Shown: positions 1 to 8,302 of the stretch, one piece after another
Layout of the letters: the number at the start of each line of letters is the position of its first letter
Numbering within the stretch: the stretch's first letter is position 1
Assembly (NCBI RefSeq): GCF_039539345.1
Contig: NZ_BAABCY010000055.1
Coordinates: 27,984 to 91,983, forward strand
Reading direction: 5' to 3'
DNA: 64,000 bases
From: Snuella lapsa
Lineage (GTDB): Bacteria; Bacteroidota; Bacteroidia; Flavobacteriales; Flavobacteriaceae
Made by a program: the position numbers and the translations under genes
The notes under the pieces: model-generated
What the model was told of the DNA's origin: nothing
The model's input: the letters and a program-made list of their open reading frames with translations, nothing else
Databases searched by the model: none

Positions 1-1198
1 CCCTATCATCTGTTAAGTCGGCTAAGTAGTGTAAATTTTGTAGCCAGCCAATAACCACTCCCTTAAACTCTTTATTTACATTAATCCCTTCAAGCATACA
101 ATCCTTAGCTCCCTTATAATCTTCTTTTTGCAGGAGATCGTCAAACAACATCTGTCTAAACTCTGGTAAGGTTTTATGCTCTAAAACAAAGTTTTTCCCC
201 GCTTCTTCTCCTTCAAATTTTCTAATAATATTATACAGCTGTACAGTATAATTTTCAATGCCATTGTCATGAATAGCACTGATTAATTCTTCCTTCTGAC
301 TTTCGCTATCAGCCAACAAAATCAATACATCAACAAAATATACTTCGTATCCCCAACCGTGATTTTTATTATCCTTGAACAATTTCAAGAAAACACCATA
401 CATATATTTTCTTAGCTTAGTGCTAAGCGTTTCCATTTCAGCAATAGTCTTGGAAATACTCAATGCCTCATCCAATCCTTGATAGAAAATACCTGAAGAT
501 GTATCAGTGTAATATAAAGGCTTAAGCATTACTTCTATAATTGCTCTGCAAATTTCAAAACATGCTTCTAGCGAATTCTTCTCATAGTGCTTCAAAGCAT
601 CCTTAGCCATATCTATAACCACATTGCCTATTTTATTAGAAGCAGAGTAATTTATATAGCCGTTTTTTTGATGCTTTTTAATTAATTGTTGAATTTGGGT
701 CTTATGAAAACCATAGAGTTCTTTTACGCTTTTATTTTTAGGACTTAGTTTATGCTCCAAAGTATCCCTGAGCATTTGGTTACTTTTAATTTCCTTGAGA
801 ATTATTTCCTTTAATTCATTTAAGGACAAGTTATCTACAGCTTCTTCGATAGAAAATGTTTTCTTAGTTTCTACACCAGCTACTTTGGACTTAGCTGCAG
901 TTTTTCTAGGCTTTGATTTTTTTAACTCTAAGACCTCCTTTAATTTTTCATAATATAGAATAGCCACATGCTTACAAAACAGGGTTCGGTTATTTGGGCA
1001 GTTACAGTTAACATCAGTTACGTAATTCCCTAAAAACATCATTTCGGTCAAATATTCATCACTCCCAAAAACTTTTGCCTTTAGGGAAGTAGCACTGTTA
1101 TGGATAATCTCAAATTGGTCTTTTTTCCAATAGCTAAGACCATTCTTTAAAGCGGTTGACAAGAATTTGTCTTCTAAATGTTCTATCTGAATATTCAT
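1..1198 (-). CDS. SWIM zinc-finger protein, C-terminus cut by window edge
   Basis: An open frame starts with ATG at 1198 and runs without a stop to base 1, giving about 399 codons with the C-terminus outside the window. Residues about 65-77 carry a SWIM-type zinc-finger signature, Cys65-x-Cys67-x7-Cys75-x-His77, followed by a Lys/Ala-rich linker (about residues 90-115). The rest is mostly alpha-helical and resembles the helical repeats seen in other SWIM proteins. SWIM domains bind DNA or protein partners; the role here is unknown. The start lies one base beyond the leuS stop (TTA at 1199-1201), so the two are probably co-transcribed with leuS first. The family call rests on the zinc motif. 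Confidence 0.8.
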   Translation of the reverse strand, partial: MNIQIEHLEDKFLSTALKNGLSYWKKDQFEIIHNSATSLKAKVFGSDEYLTEMMFLGNYVTDVNCNCPNNRTLFCKHVAILYYEKLKEVLELKKSKPRKTAAKSKVAGVETKKTFSIEEAVDNLSLNELKEIILKEIKSNQMLRDTLEHKLSPKNKSVKELYGFHKTQIQQLIKKHQKNGYINYSASNKIGNVVIDMAKDALKHYEKNSLEACFEICRAIIEVMLKPLYYTDTSSGIFYQGLDEALSISKTIAEMETLSTKLRKYMYGVFLKLFKDNKNHGWGYEVYFVDVLILLADSESQKEELISAIHDNGIENYTVQLYNIIRKFEGEEAGKNFVLEHKTLPEFRQMLFDDLLQKEDYKGAKDCMLEGINVNKEFKGVVIGWLQNLHYLADLTDDR

Positions 1199-4100
1199 TT
1201 ACCCTACAACATTTACGATTTTTCCCGGAACAACAATCACCTTTTTAGGGGTACGTCCTTGCAACTGTTCCTGGGTTTTTTCGTGATCCAGTACGGCTTT
1301 CTCAACCTCATCTTTACTCATATCCAACGGTAGCTCCAAGGTAAAACGCATTTTACCATTAAAGGAAATCGGGTAATTCTTGCTACTTTCTACCAAATAG
1401 CTGGCCTCAAATTTAGGGAATGGTGCCGTAGAAATCGATTCAGTATTTCCTAACTGACTCCATAATTCCTCTGCAATATGCGGTGCATAAGGCGCTATTA
1501 AAACCAACAACTGTTCTAAAATAGCCTTGCTTGTACATTTTTGAGCAGTTAACTCGTTTACGGCAATCATAAAAGTAGACACCGAGGTATTAAACGAGAA
1601 ATTCTCAATATCTTCCTGTACTTTCTTAATGGTTTTATGAAGTGTTTTTAGACTGTCTTTTGATGGCTCTACATCATTAACTTTTAATCCGTTATCATCT
1701 ATATATAATTTCCATAGCTTTTTAAGGAAACTGTGCACCCCTGTAATACCGGCAGTATTCCAGGGTTTGTATTGCTCTAATGGCCCCAGGAACATTTCAT
1801 ATAAACGTAAACTATCGGCACCGTATTGCTTACAGATATTGTCCGGGTTGACGACATTGTATTTGGATTTGGACATTTTTTCAACATCACGCCCTACTTT
1901 ATAAACCTCGTTATCTCCTTCAATAATCACTCCATTTTCCCCAATGAAAACAGCATTCTTGTATTCCTTACCAAATTCACTATCAGTTTTTAAACCCTCA
2001 ACATTCAATTCGTCAGAAGCGTTGATATAATCAACTTTAACTCGAATTGGAACACAACTTCCAAAATTAAAAATTAAAGGTTTCACAATTGTAGTATTGA
2101 GCTCAGACTCTAAGAATTTAGTATAGCTTTGTTTAAAATCTTCATATTTCTTTTCATACTCTTTATTGCCTTGAATGCACTTCAATTCTCCTTCAGAAAT
2201 ATAAATAGCATAATTAGACTTCAAATATTCTAGTTTATTAATGTTATCTATATTCTCCTCTTCTAAAATTGCATTAACTCGTAACCTGTAGACAAAAGCG
2301 CTCGTACCCAGAATCATCCCCTGGTTTATCAATTTTTTAGCATACTCATCCACAGGCACCAATCCTTTATCGAACAAGAATTTCTGCCAAAAACGAGAGT
2401 ACAATAAGTGCCCGGTGGCATGTTCGCTACCACCAATATACAGGTCGACATCTTTCCAGTAATTCAAAGCTTCCTTACTGGCAAATTCGTTCTCGTTATT
2501 GGCATCCATATAACGGTTAAAATACCAGGAACTACCGGCCCAACCGGGCATGGTATTTAACTCTAATGGATATACACCATTATCGTGAGACCCCTCGACT
2601 CCGCTCGGGGTGACAAGGTCATTGGAAACGACTTTGTTATTTTTAGTGTCCCAGGCCCAAACGGTGGCATTTCCTAACGGCGGCTCACCTGTTTCGGTGG
2701 GTAAATATTTTTCTACTTCGGGTAACTGTATTGGTAAATGCTCCGCTTCAATCATTTGTGGCATGCCATTTACATAATATACCGGAAATGGTTCTCCCCA
2801 GTAACGCTGACGGCTAAATACTGCATCTCGCAAACGGTAGTTGGTTTTCCCTTCTCCACAACCAAGTTTTTCAAGTTCTAAAATGACTTTTTTGGTGGCT
2901 TCTTTATAGTTTAAACCATTTAAAAAGTCACTATTGGCTATAATGGTATTATCCTTATCGGCAAATGCTACCTCAGAAATATCAACGCCTTCAAAAATAT
3001 TAGGAATGGGGATATTAAAATGTTTTGCAAAATCGTAATCACGCTGATCACCACAAGGTACAGACATCACAGCACCTGTTCCATAACCAGCCAATACATA
3101 ATCACCAATCCAAACTGGAATGGGTTCTTTGGTAAATGGATGCTCGGCATAGGCTCCTGTAAACGCGCCTGTAATGGTTTTTACATCGGCCATCCTATCG
3201 CGTTCACTGCGTTTTGCTGTTGCCTCAACATAAGCTTCAACCTCAGCTTGCTGCTCTGGCGTTGTTATTTGGGACACCAATTCATGTTCTGGTGCTAGAG
3301 TCATAAAACTAACTCCAAAAATGGTATCGGGACGGGTAGTAAACACCGAAATTTTATGAGATGTCTCGACTGCGCTCGACATGACACTAAAAGTAACCGA
3401 AGCTCCTACCGATTTGCCTATCCAGTTACGCTGACTTTCCTTAAGTGCATCGGTCCAATCTATTTTTTCCAAACCTTGCAATAAGCGTTCGGCATAGGCC
3501 GAAATACGCATACTCCACTGGGTCATTTTTTTCCTTATAACTGGATGTCCACCTCGTTCGGATACACCATTTACAATTTCATCGTTAGCTAATACCGTTC
3601 CTAATGCTGGACACCAGTTTACTTCGGTTTCGGCTAAATAGGTTAAACGATATTGTAATAAGATCTCTTGTTGTTTTTTGGACGAGAAAGACAGCCAATC
3701 TTCCGCAGTAAACATATCAACATTTTCATCAGAGGCGGCATTAACATTGGCATTCCCTTCTTTTTCAAAGATGCCGACCAATTCCGTAATATCCTCAGCT
3801 TTGTCGCTATCGTTATTATACCACGAATTGAACAATTGAATAAAGATCCATTGGGTCCATTTATAATAACTAGGATCACTGGTACGGACTTCGCGGCTCC
3901 AATCGAAAGAAAACCCTATTTGGTCCAGCTGTCTGCGATAGGTTTTTATGTTTTCGGCTGTTGTTATTGCTGGGTGCTGTCCCGTTTGAATGGCATATTG
4001 CTCAGCAGGTAATCCAAAGCTGTCGTAACCTTGCGGATGCAATACGTTAAAGCCTTGATGGCGCTTGTATCGCGCATATATATCGGAAGCTATATAACCT

Positions 4101-4258
4101 AACGGATGACCAACATGTAATCCGGCTCCACTAGGATAAGGAAACATGTCTAACACATAAAACTTAGGCTTATCTGAATTATTTTCAGCCTTAAAGGTTT
4201 GATTTTTGGCCCAGTAATCTTGCCACTTCTTTTCGATTTGATTGAAATCGTACTTCAT
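1199..4258 (-). CDS. leuS: Leucine--tRNA ligase
   Basis: Cytoplasmic class I aminoacyl-tRNA synthetase that charges tRNA-Leu. The HIGH-type motif HVGH is at residues 48-51 and KMSKS at about 793, with the CP1 editing domain in between. The ATG at 4258 is chosen because bacterial LeuRS proteins begin with this MKYDFNQIEKKW-like segment; a start 20 codons upstream (4318) adds residues unlike the family. At about 1019 residues it is long for the family. Part of the excess is two in-frame copies of a palindromic repeat (about residues 291-301 and 548-558). Another part is a longer insert at about 656-785 between the KLINQGMILG segment and KMSKS. The synthetic core motifs are intact, so the enzyme is probably functional. 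The SWIM gene follows immediately. Confidence 0.97.
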   Translation of the reverse strand: MKYDFNQIEKKWQDYWAKNQTFKAENNSDKPKFYVLDMFPYPSGAGLHVGHPLGYIASDIYARYKRHQGFNVLHPQGYDSFGLPAEQYAIQTGQHPAITTAENIKTYRRQLDQIGFSFDWSREVRTSDPSYYKWTQWIFIQLFNSWYNNDSDKAEDITELVGIFEKEGNANVNAASDENVDMFTAEDWLSFSSKKQQEILLQYRLTYLAETEVNWCPALGTVLANDEIVNGVSERGGHPVIRKKMTQWSMRISAYAERLLQGLEKIDWTDALKESQRNWIGKSVGASVTFSVMSSAVETSHKISVFTTRPDTIFGVSFMTLAPEHELVSQITTPEQQAEVEAYVEATAKRSERDRMADVKTITGAFTGAYAEHPFTKEPIPVWIGDYVLAGYGTGAVMSVPCGDQRDYDFAKHFNIPIPNIFEGVDISEVAFADKDNTIIANSDFLNGLNYKEATKKVILELEKLGCGEGKTNYRLRDAVFSRQRYWGEPFPVYYVNGMPQMIEAEHLPIQLPEVEKYLPTETGEPPLGNATVWAWDTKNNKVVSNDLVTPSGVEGSHDNGVYPLELNTMPGWAGSSWYFNRYMDANNENEFASKEALNYWKDVDLYIGGSEHATGHLLYSRFWQKFLFDKGLVPVDEYAKKLINQGMILGTSAFVYRLRVNAILEEENIDNINKLEYLKSNYAIYISEGELKCIQGNKEYEKKYEDFKQSYTKFLESELNTTIVKPLIFNFGSCVPIRVKVDYINASDELNVEGLKTDSEFGKEYKNAVFIGENGVIIEGDNEVYKVGRDVEKMSKSKYNVVNPDNICKQYGADSLRLYEMFLGPLEQYKPWNTAGITGVHSFLKKLWKLYIDDNGLKVNDVEPSKDSLKTLHKTIKKVQEDIENFSFNTSVSTFMIAVNELTAQKCTSKAILEQLLVLIAPYAPHIAEELWSQLGNTESISTAPFPKFEASYLVESSKNYPISFNGKMRFTLELPLDMSKDEVEKAVLDHEKTQEQLQGRTPKKVIVVPGKIVNVVG
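2586..2616 (-). repeat. Palindromic GA-loop repeat, copy A, inside leuS
   Basis: On the minus strand this 31-bp element reads TTGTC, stem ACCCC, GA, loop GCGGAG, TC, bulge GA, stem GGGGT, CTCA. The 5-bp stem ACCCC/GGGGT encloses a GA/TC pair step and a bulged GA. It is translated in frame within leuS as LVTPSGVEGSH, just before the conserved PLELNTMPGWAGSS segment. Copy B has the same layout with a different stem. Confidence 0.85.
3357..3387 (-). repeat. Palindromic GA-loop repeat, copy B, inside leuS
   Basis: On the minus strand it reads GTGTC, stem ATGTC, GA, loop GCGCAG, TC, bulge GA, stem GACAT, CTCA, also 31 bp. Compared with copy A the loop and flanks are nearly identical, but the five stem pairs differ and remain complementary. 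It lies in the CP1 editing-domain region just before ISVFTTRPDTIFGV. It is read in the same frame as copy A, as SVMSSAVETSH. Confidence 0.85.
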
Positions 4259-4574
4259 CCTAATTGTAATTCTACTTTTTAAAAGCGCAAATTTACGGTT
4301 TATAAACAAAGAACTCATTTAAACTTTTTCAATTTGCTAAAAAATTGCCCTTTTTCACCCATTTTTTGTCCTTTTCTCCTTCCATAGCTCAGCTATGCAA
4401 CTCAAAAAAACCTTCAAATGTGCAAAAAAACACCTAATTTTCGCTTAAACCCAAAAAGTTTAAACACGTTCTAACTGTAAAACCTTTAAGCCTTAATAAA
4501 TAAGGTGAATTATTCTATTACAAGCTGTTTTTCAATGATTATAATTTACTTTTGTCGCTCAAAACAAAACACGT
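4259..4574. other. Intergenic region between leuS and the EamA gene
   Basis: This 316-bp AT-rich spacer holds divergent promoters. On the plus strand TACTTTTG at 4547-4554 fits the Bacteroidetes -7 element. A 15-nt palindrome, CATAGCT-C-AGCTATG, lies at 4383-4397. No coding potential or RNA gene was recognised. Confidence 0.6.
4547..4554 (+). promoter_or_regulatory. Bacteroidetes-type -7 box for the EamA gene
   Basis: TACTTTTG matches TAnnTTTG. It implies a transcription start near 4561 and a leader of roughly 14 nt before the TTG start at 4575. No good -33 TTTG partner is evident. Confidence 0.5.
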
Positions 4575-5489
4575 TTGAAACAACCTATTTATAAAGCGCA
4601 TCTTGCTCTTTTGGGAGCCAACTTAATCTATGGTGCTAACTATATTATAGCCAAAGGCATTATGCCCGAAAAAATAAATCCAAACGCTTTTGTTTTTATC
4701 CGGTTAATCTGTTGCACCTTATTATTTTGGTTTATTAAGTCATTTTTCATAAAAGAATCTGTGGCCAAAAAAGACTTCCCAAAACTGGCACTTTGTGGTT
4801 TGCTGGGAGCTGCTGCCAATCAGCTGTTATTTTTTCATGGTATTAATTTAACATCACCAATCGATGCTTCTATTATCATGACAGCTACCCCAGTTATTGT
4901 CCTTACCTTTAGCGCACTTCTTCTTAAAGAGCGCATTACCAAAAACAAAGTATTGGGCATTACTATTGGCGGCATTGGCGCTATTTTTTTAATTGTTTAT
5001 GGCAGTAGTGCCATAGGTACTAGCTCTTTTCTTGGCAACCTGTTCGTTTTAATGAACGCTTCCTGTTATGGACTGTACCTAGTGGTTGTTAAACCTTTAA
5101 TGAAAAAATACCATGCCATCACTATTGTAAGTTGGGTGTTTTTATTTGGTTTTACATACATTATTCCCTTCGGATTTAATGATCTGCTAGCTACTAACTT
5201 TGCTGCATTTACAACAAACACCTACTTGGTAATTGGGTATGTTGTTATCTTTACCACCTTTTTCGCCTACTTATTTAATATTTATGCCCTTAAGTATGTA
5301 TCACCTTCGGTAAACAGCAGTTATATTTATTTACAACCCATGATAAGTTTTATTATGGTAAGTATATATGCTTATATATTGAACAATAATGTTTATACAC
5401 AAGATATTAACCTTTTAAAGGTATTAAGCTGCCTGATGGTTGTTGTTGGTGTTTATCTTGTAAGTAAACCACCAAAAAAGCTAGCTTGA
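4575..5489 (+). CDS. EamA/DMT-family membrane transporter
   Basis: Integral inner-membrane protein of 304 residues with about ten hydrophobic helices arranged as two tandem EamA repeats (about residues 10-140 and 155-295). This is the usual drug/metabolite transporter layout and length. Substrates in this superfamily range from amino acids to sugars to drugs, and nothing here fixes the substrate. The start is TTG at 4575; the first residues MKQPIYKAHLALLGANLIYG match the usual N-terminus and no upstream ATG is available. It is transcribed alone, divergent from leuS. Confidence 0.88.
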   Translation: MKQPIYKAHLALLGANLIYGANYIIAKGIMPEKINPNAFVFIRLICCTLLFWFIKSFFIKESVAKKDFPKLALCGLLGAAANQLLFFHGINLTSPIDASIIMTATPVIVLTFSALLLKERITKNKVLGITIGGIGAIFLIVYGSSAIGTSSFLGNLFVLMNASCYGLYLVVVKPLMKKYHAITIVSWVFLFGFTYIIPFGFNDLLATNFAAFTTNTYLVIGYVVIFTTFFAYLFNIYALKYVSPSVNSSYIYLQPMISFIMVSIYAYILNNNVYTQDINLLKVLSCLMVVVGVYLVSKPPKKLA

Positions 5490-5650
5490 TTTAAATAAGT
5501 TACACAACATTATTTCAATATTCAGGTTATACTAGAGCGGATCTTTTAATTTTTAAGTTAAAAATCAATTTTTGTAATGCCAAAAGACGTATGCTTTTAA
5601 AGTTTCTTTAGATTAACTTTTATATTTTTACGTCATCAATCCAATATCCT

Positions 5651-6529
5651 ATGAGTTCATCATTTGAAAGACATCAAAAGCGCCGCCTTATTTCATCTTA
5701 CTTTTCAGTGGTACTGAGCATTGCTTTGGTCTTGTTTTTATTGGGGTTATTAGGCATGCTTATCTTGAATGCGAAAAAAGTTTCTGATCACTTCAAAGAA
5801 CAAGTGGTTGTTACAATTTATTTAAAAGATACTGCTAAGGATATCGAAATAAAGCAACTGCAAAAAAGTCTGGCTATGGCCGACTATGTAAAATCTACCG
5901 AGTACGTTTCTAAAGAGCAAGCAGCCGAATTCATGAAAGCCGAAAATGGTGAGGACTTTATGGATTTTGTTGGCTATAACCCATTACAGAATTCTATAGA
6001 TGTCCACTTAAAAGCGGCATTTGTTACGTCGGAACATCTTGAAAAAATATCCTCTGACGCACTCAACAAAGACTTTGTTGATGAAGTAACCTACGATAAT
6101 GATTTGGTAAATTTAATGAACGATAACGTTAAAAAGATCAGTTTTTGGGTATTGGTAATAAGTGGTATTTTTACTTTAATTGCCGTATTGCTTATCAATA
6201 GCTCCATTAGATTAGCTGTTTATTCTAAACGCTTTACCATTAAGACCATGCAAATGGTTGGTGCCACCAAACAGTTTATCAGGCGCCCATTTGTATGGAA
6301 GAGTGTCCGCTTGGGCATAATAGGAGCGCTTTTAGCTCTAATAGGCATGGCTATTGTTTTATATTATTTAAATAAAACATTCCCTGAGCTGGAATTGCTT
6401 AACAATGCTACCTTGGTAATTTTACTTTTTGTTTTCGTATTTGCATTGGGCATCGTTATTACCTGGATAAGTACTCATATTGCAACGCAGCGCTTCTTGA
6501 ACTTAAAAACCGATCAGCTCTATTATTAA
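5651..6529 (+). CDS. ftsX: Cell division protein FtsX (ABC-transporter-like permease)
   Basis: Inner-membrane partner of FtsE that regulates peptidoglycan hydrolases during division. The 292 residues show a first transmembrane helix at about 20-42, an extracytoplasmic domain (about 50-165) and three C-terminal helices, the FtsX layout. The extracytoplasmic part contains the family segment EYVSKEQAAEFM. ftsE is not in the window. In many flavobacteria ftsX is followed directly by DUF3098, uppP and truB; here repeat R1 and a lipoprotein gene intervene before that set. Confidence 0.93.
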   Translation: MSSSFERHQKRRLISSYFSVVLSIALVLFLLGLLGMLILNAKKVSDHFKEQVVVTIYLKDTAKDIEIKQLQKSLAMADYVKSTEYVSKEQAAEFMKAENGEDFMDFVGYNPLQNSIDVHLKAAFVTSEHLEKISSDALNKDFVDEVTYDNDLVNLMNDNVKKISFWVLVISGIFTLIAVLLINSSIRLAVYSKRFTIKTMQMVGATKQFIRRPFVWKSVRLGIIGALLALIGMAIVLYYLNKTFPELELLNNATLVILLFVFVFALGIVITWISTHIATQRFLNLKTDQLYY

Positions 6530-6538
6530 CATAAACTA

Positions 6539-6627
6539 CCACAGGCAATCTGGCCTGATAATTATAAGAAAGCTATATTAATTTCGAGACTAGCCTCGTA
6601 ACACTTAAATCTCGATTATCGAGTAAA
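6539..6627 (-). repeat. Multi-hairpin intergenic repeat, copy R1
   Basis: On the minus strand it begins with the palindrome CTCGATAATCGAG (6611-6623) and ATTTA. A second hairpin with CGAG/CTCG arms around GCTAGT (6582-6599) precedes GAAAT. After an AT-rich spacer comes a third hairpin, CAGGC-cagatt-GCCTG. The order of elements is the same in R2 and R3, while the third hairpin has a different stem in each. It lies between ftsX and a lipoprotein gene. Confidence 0.75.
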
Positions 6628-6686
6628 TTTATAATTGCACTAAGCAACCTTTTTGCTCTTTTAGCATCTTTAGGAAAAACGCGAAA

Positions 6687-7118
6687 ATGGTTATGGTAAA
6701 AAAATTGCTATTGATTTTGGTATTATTTCATATTGTGTCAGCATGTAACAACAACGACGAAACTGATCCGAGCTGCGCAAACATAGCTTGCACTGAAGAG
6801 TTTAGAACACTTACAGTAACAATAAAAGACACTAATGATATACCTGTAGCTTTAGACAGTTTTAAAGTTATAGCAGTAGTATCGGGCAACGATCTTACCC
6901 GGGAAACCAGCAGTAGTGAATTGGCTTTGATGCAACAAAACGGCACTTATCCCTTATTTGGAGACGAATACACCAATACTTATCGAAATAAAGAAATAGA
7001 AGTTCAGTTCAGGGGTTTTAAAAACAGTCAACAAATAGTTACCGAAAATTATGTAGTAGCTGCCGATTGTTGCCATGTTTTTCTTGTTTCGGGAACGACA
7101 AATCTAACTATACAATAA
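6687..7118 (+). CDS. Small lipoprotein of unknown function
   Basis: Predicted 143-residue lipoprotein. A hydrophobic signal segment ends in the lipobox VSAC with the lipidated Cys at residue 20, followed by an acidic Asn/Asp/Glu stretch. The mature part is beta-rich and contains further Cys residues (about 29, 34 and a CC pair near 127-128), which could form disulfides. ATG at 6687 and at 6693 are both plausible starts. It sits with repeat R1 between ftsX and DUF3098, which suggests a local insertion. I do not recognise the family. Confidence 0.75.
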   Translation: MVMVKKLLLILVLFHIVSACNNNDETDPSCANIACTEEFRTLTVTIKDTNDIPVALDSFKVIAVVSGNDLTRETSSSELALMQQNGTYPLFGDEYTNTYRNKEIEVQFRGFKNSQQIVTENYVVAADCCHVFLVSGTTNLTIQ

Positions 7119-7247
7119 TATTTCTATTCTAATCTAGACCTCTAATCCTTGTTCTCCCCTTAAATTTAGAAATCGTTAACGCTCTTTTATAAATAATTCT
7201 ATTACTTTGCAATCATTATTAATAATTTTGCGTTTTCGGCATTGATT

Positions 7248-7502
7248 ATGGGAGAAAAGAAACAAAAGGAAAACACAAAACCTGTTTTTGTGTTCGGCAA
7301 AAAAAATTACAGGTTCATGTTTATAGGTTTAGCCTGTATCGCTTTAGGCTTTATATTAATGGCTGGAGGCGGTAGTGACGACCCTAATGTATTCAATCCG
7401 GATATTTTCCACTGGAGACGCATTCGCCTTGCTCCAGCGTTAATTTTATTTGGATTTGGCATTCAGGTCTATGCTATTTTGTTAAATCCAAACAAGAAGT
7501 AG
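7248..7502 (+). CDS. DUF3098 small membrane protein
   Basis: An 84-residue protein with two predicted transmembrane helices (about 24-44 and 60-80) separated by the motif GGGSDDPNVFNPDIFHWRR, characteristic of the DUF3098 family in Bacteroidetes. ATG at 7248 is preferred to the TTG two codons upstream. Its stop precedes the uppP GTG start by one base, so the two are translationally linked. The function is unknown; the conserved linkage with ftsX and uppP suggests a cell-envelope role. Confidence 0.85.
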   Translation: MGEKKQKENTKPVFVFGKKNYRFMFIGLACIALGFILMAGGGSDDPNVFNPDIFHWRRIRLAPALILFGFGIQVYAILLNPNKK

Positions 7503-7503
7503 C

Positions 7504-8301
7504 GTGGATATAATTAATGCTATTATCCTTGGTATTATCCAGGGCCTTACCGAATTTCTTCCTGTATCGTCAAGTGGTCATTTAGAATTAGGAAAAGCAA
7601 TTCTCGGGGATCACTCTGTACCAGAAGAAAGCTTACTCTTTACTGTTGTTTTGCACTTTGCTACTGCATTGAGTACCATTATTGTTTTCAGAAAGGATGT
7701 TTTATCCATTATAAAAGGTGCTCTAAGTTTTAAATGGAACGACGATTTACAATTTATTTCTAAGATTATTGTTTCCATGATTCCAGCAGTAGTTATAGGC
7801 TTGTTTTTTGAAACACAGTTAGAATCTCTTTTTGGTGGTAACATCCTGTTGGTAGGTTTTATGTTAATCGTTACAGCAATTTTATTGTTCTTAGCCGATA
7901 AAGCCAAAGACACCAATAAGAAAGTATCTTTTAAAAATGCTTTTGTTATTGGTATAGCACAAGCCATAGCCATGTTACCCGGGATATCTCGTTCTGGTGC
8001 TACGATTTCGACCTCTGTTTTACTGGGCAATGATAAAACGAAAGCAGCTCGTTTTTCATTTTTAATGGTAGTACCACTTATTTTTGGAAAAATAGCTAAA
8101 GACATATTAAGCGGAGACATTTCTACCGAGAGCCAGAATTTTACAGCTTTGGCTATTGGTTTTGTAGCTGCTTTTATTGCAGGATTGTTTGCTTGTACTT
8201 GGATGATAGCACTGGTTAAAAAAAGTAAGCTTACTTATTTTGCAATTCATTGCGTTATTGTTGGATTGATTGCTATTGTTTTTTCCCTACTAAATTCCTA
8301 A
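7504..8301 (+). CDS. uppP: Undecaprenyl-diphosphate phosphatase
   Basis: Integral membrane enzyme (BacA family) that dephosphorylates undecaprenyl diphosphate to recycle the lipid carrier for peptidoglycan and glycan export. Visible signatures are the N-terminal GLTEFLPVSSSGHLELG with catalytic Glu17, and PGISRSGAT at about 158-166. At 265 residues with multiple hydrophobic helices it has the usual length. The start codon is GTG at 7504, directly after DUF3098. truB begins one base past its stop. Confidence 0.96.
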   Translation: MDIINAIILGIIQGLTEFLPVSSSGHLELGKAILGDHSVPEESLLFTVVLHFATALSTIIVFRKDVLSIIKGALSFKWNDDLQFISKIIVSMIPAVVIGLFFETQLESLFGGNILLVGFMLIVTAILLFLADKAKDTNKKVSFKNAFVIGIAQAIAMLPGISRSGATISTSVLLGNDKTKAARFSFLMVVPLIFGKIAKDILSGDISTESQNFTALAIGFVAAFIAGLFACTWMIALVKKSKLTYFAIHCVIVGLIAIVFSLLNS

Positions 8302-8302
8302 C

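Noticed and set aside
3020..4012. Two plus-strand open frames antisense to leuS (3020-3298 and 3668-4012)
   Set aside because: They lie wholly inside the clear leuS frame and their products are low-complexity and lack any family motif.
4259..4318. Upstream in-frame start for leuS (20 extra residues)
   Set aside because: The added residues are unlike LeuRS N-termini and no promoter requires them; ATG at 4258 matches the family.
4383..4397. Palindrome CATAGCT-C-AGCTATG as an operator
   Set aside because: It is short, has no known matching regulator, and I found no second copy; recorded only within the intergenic description.
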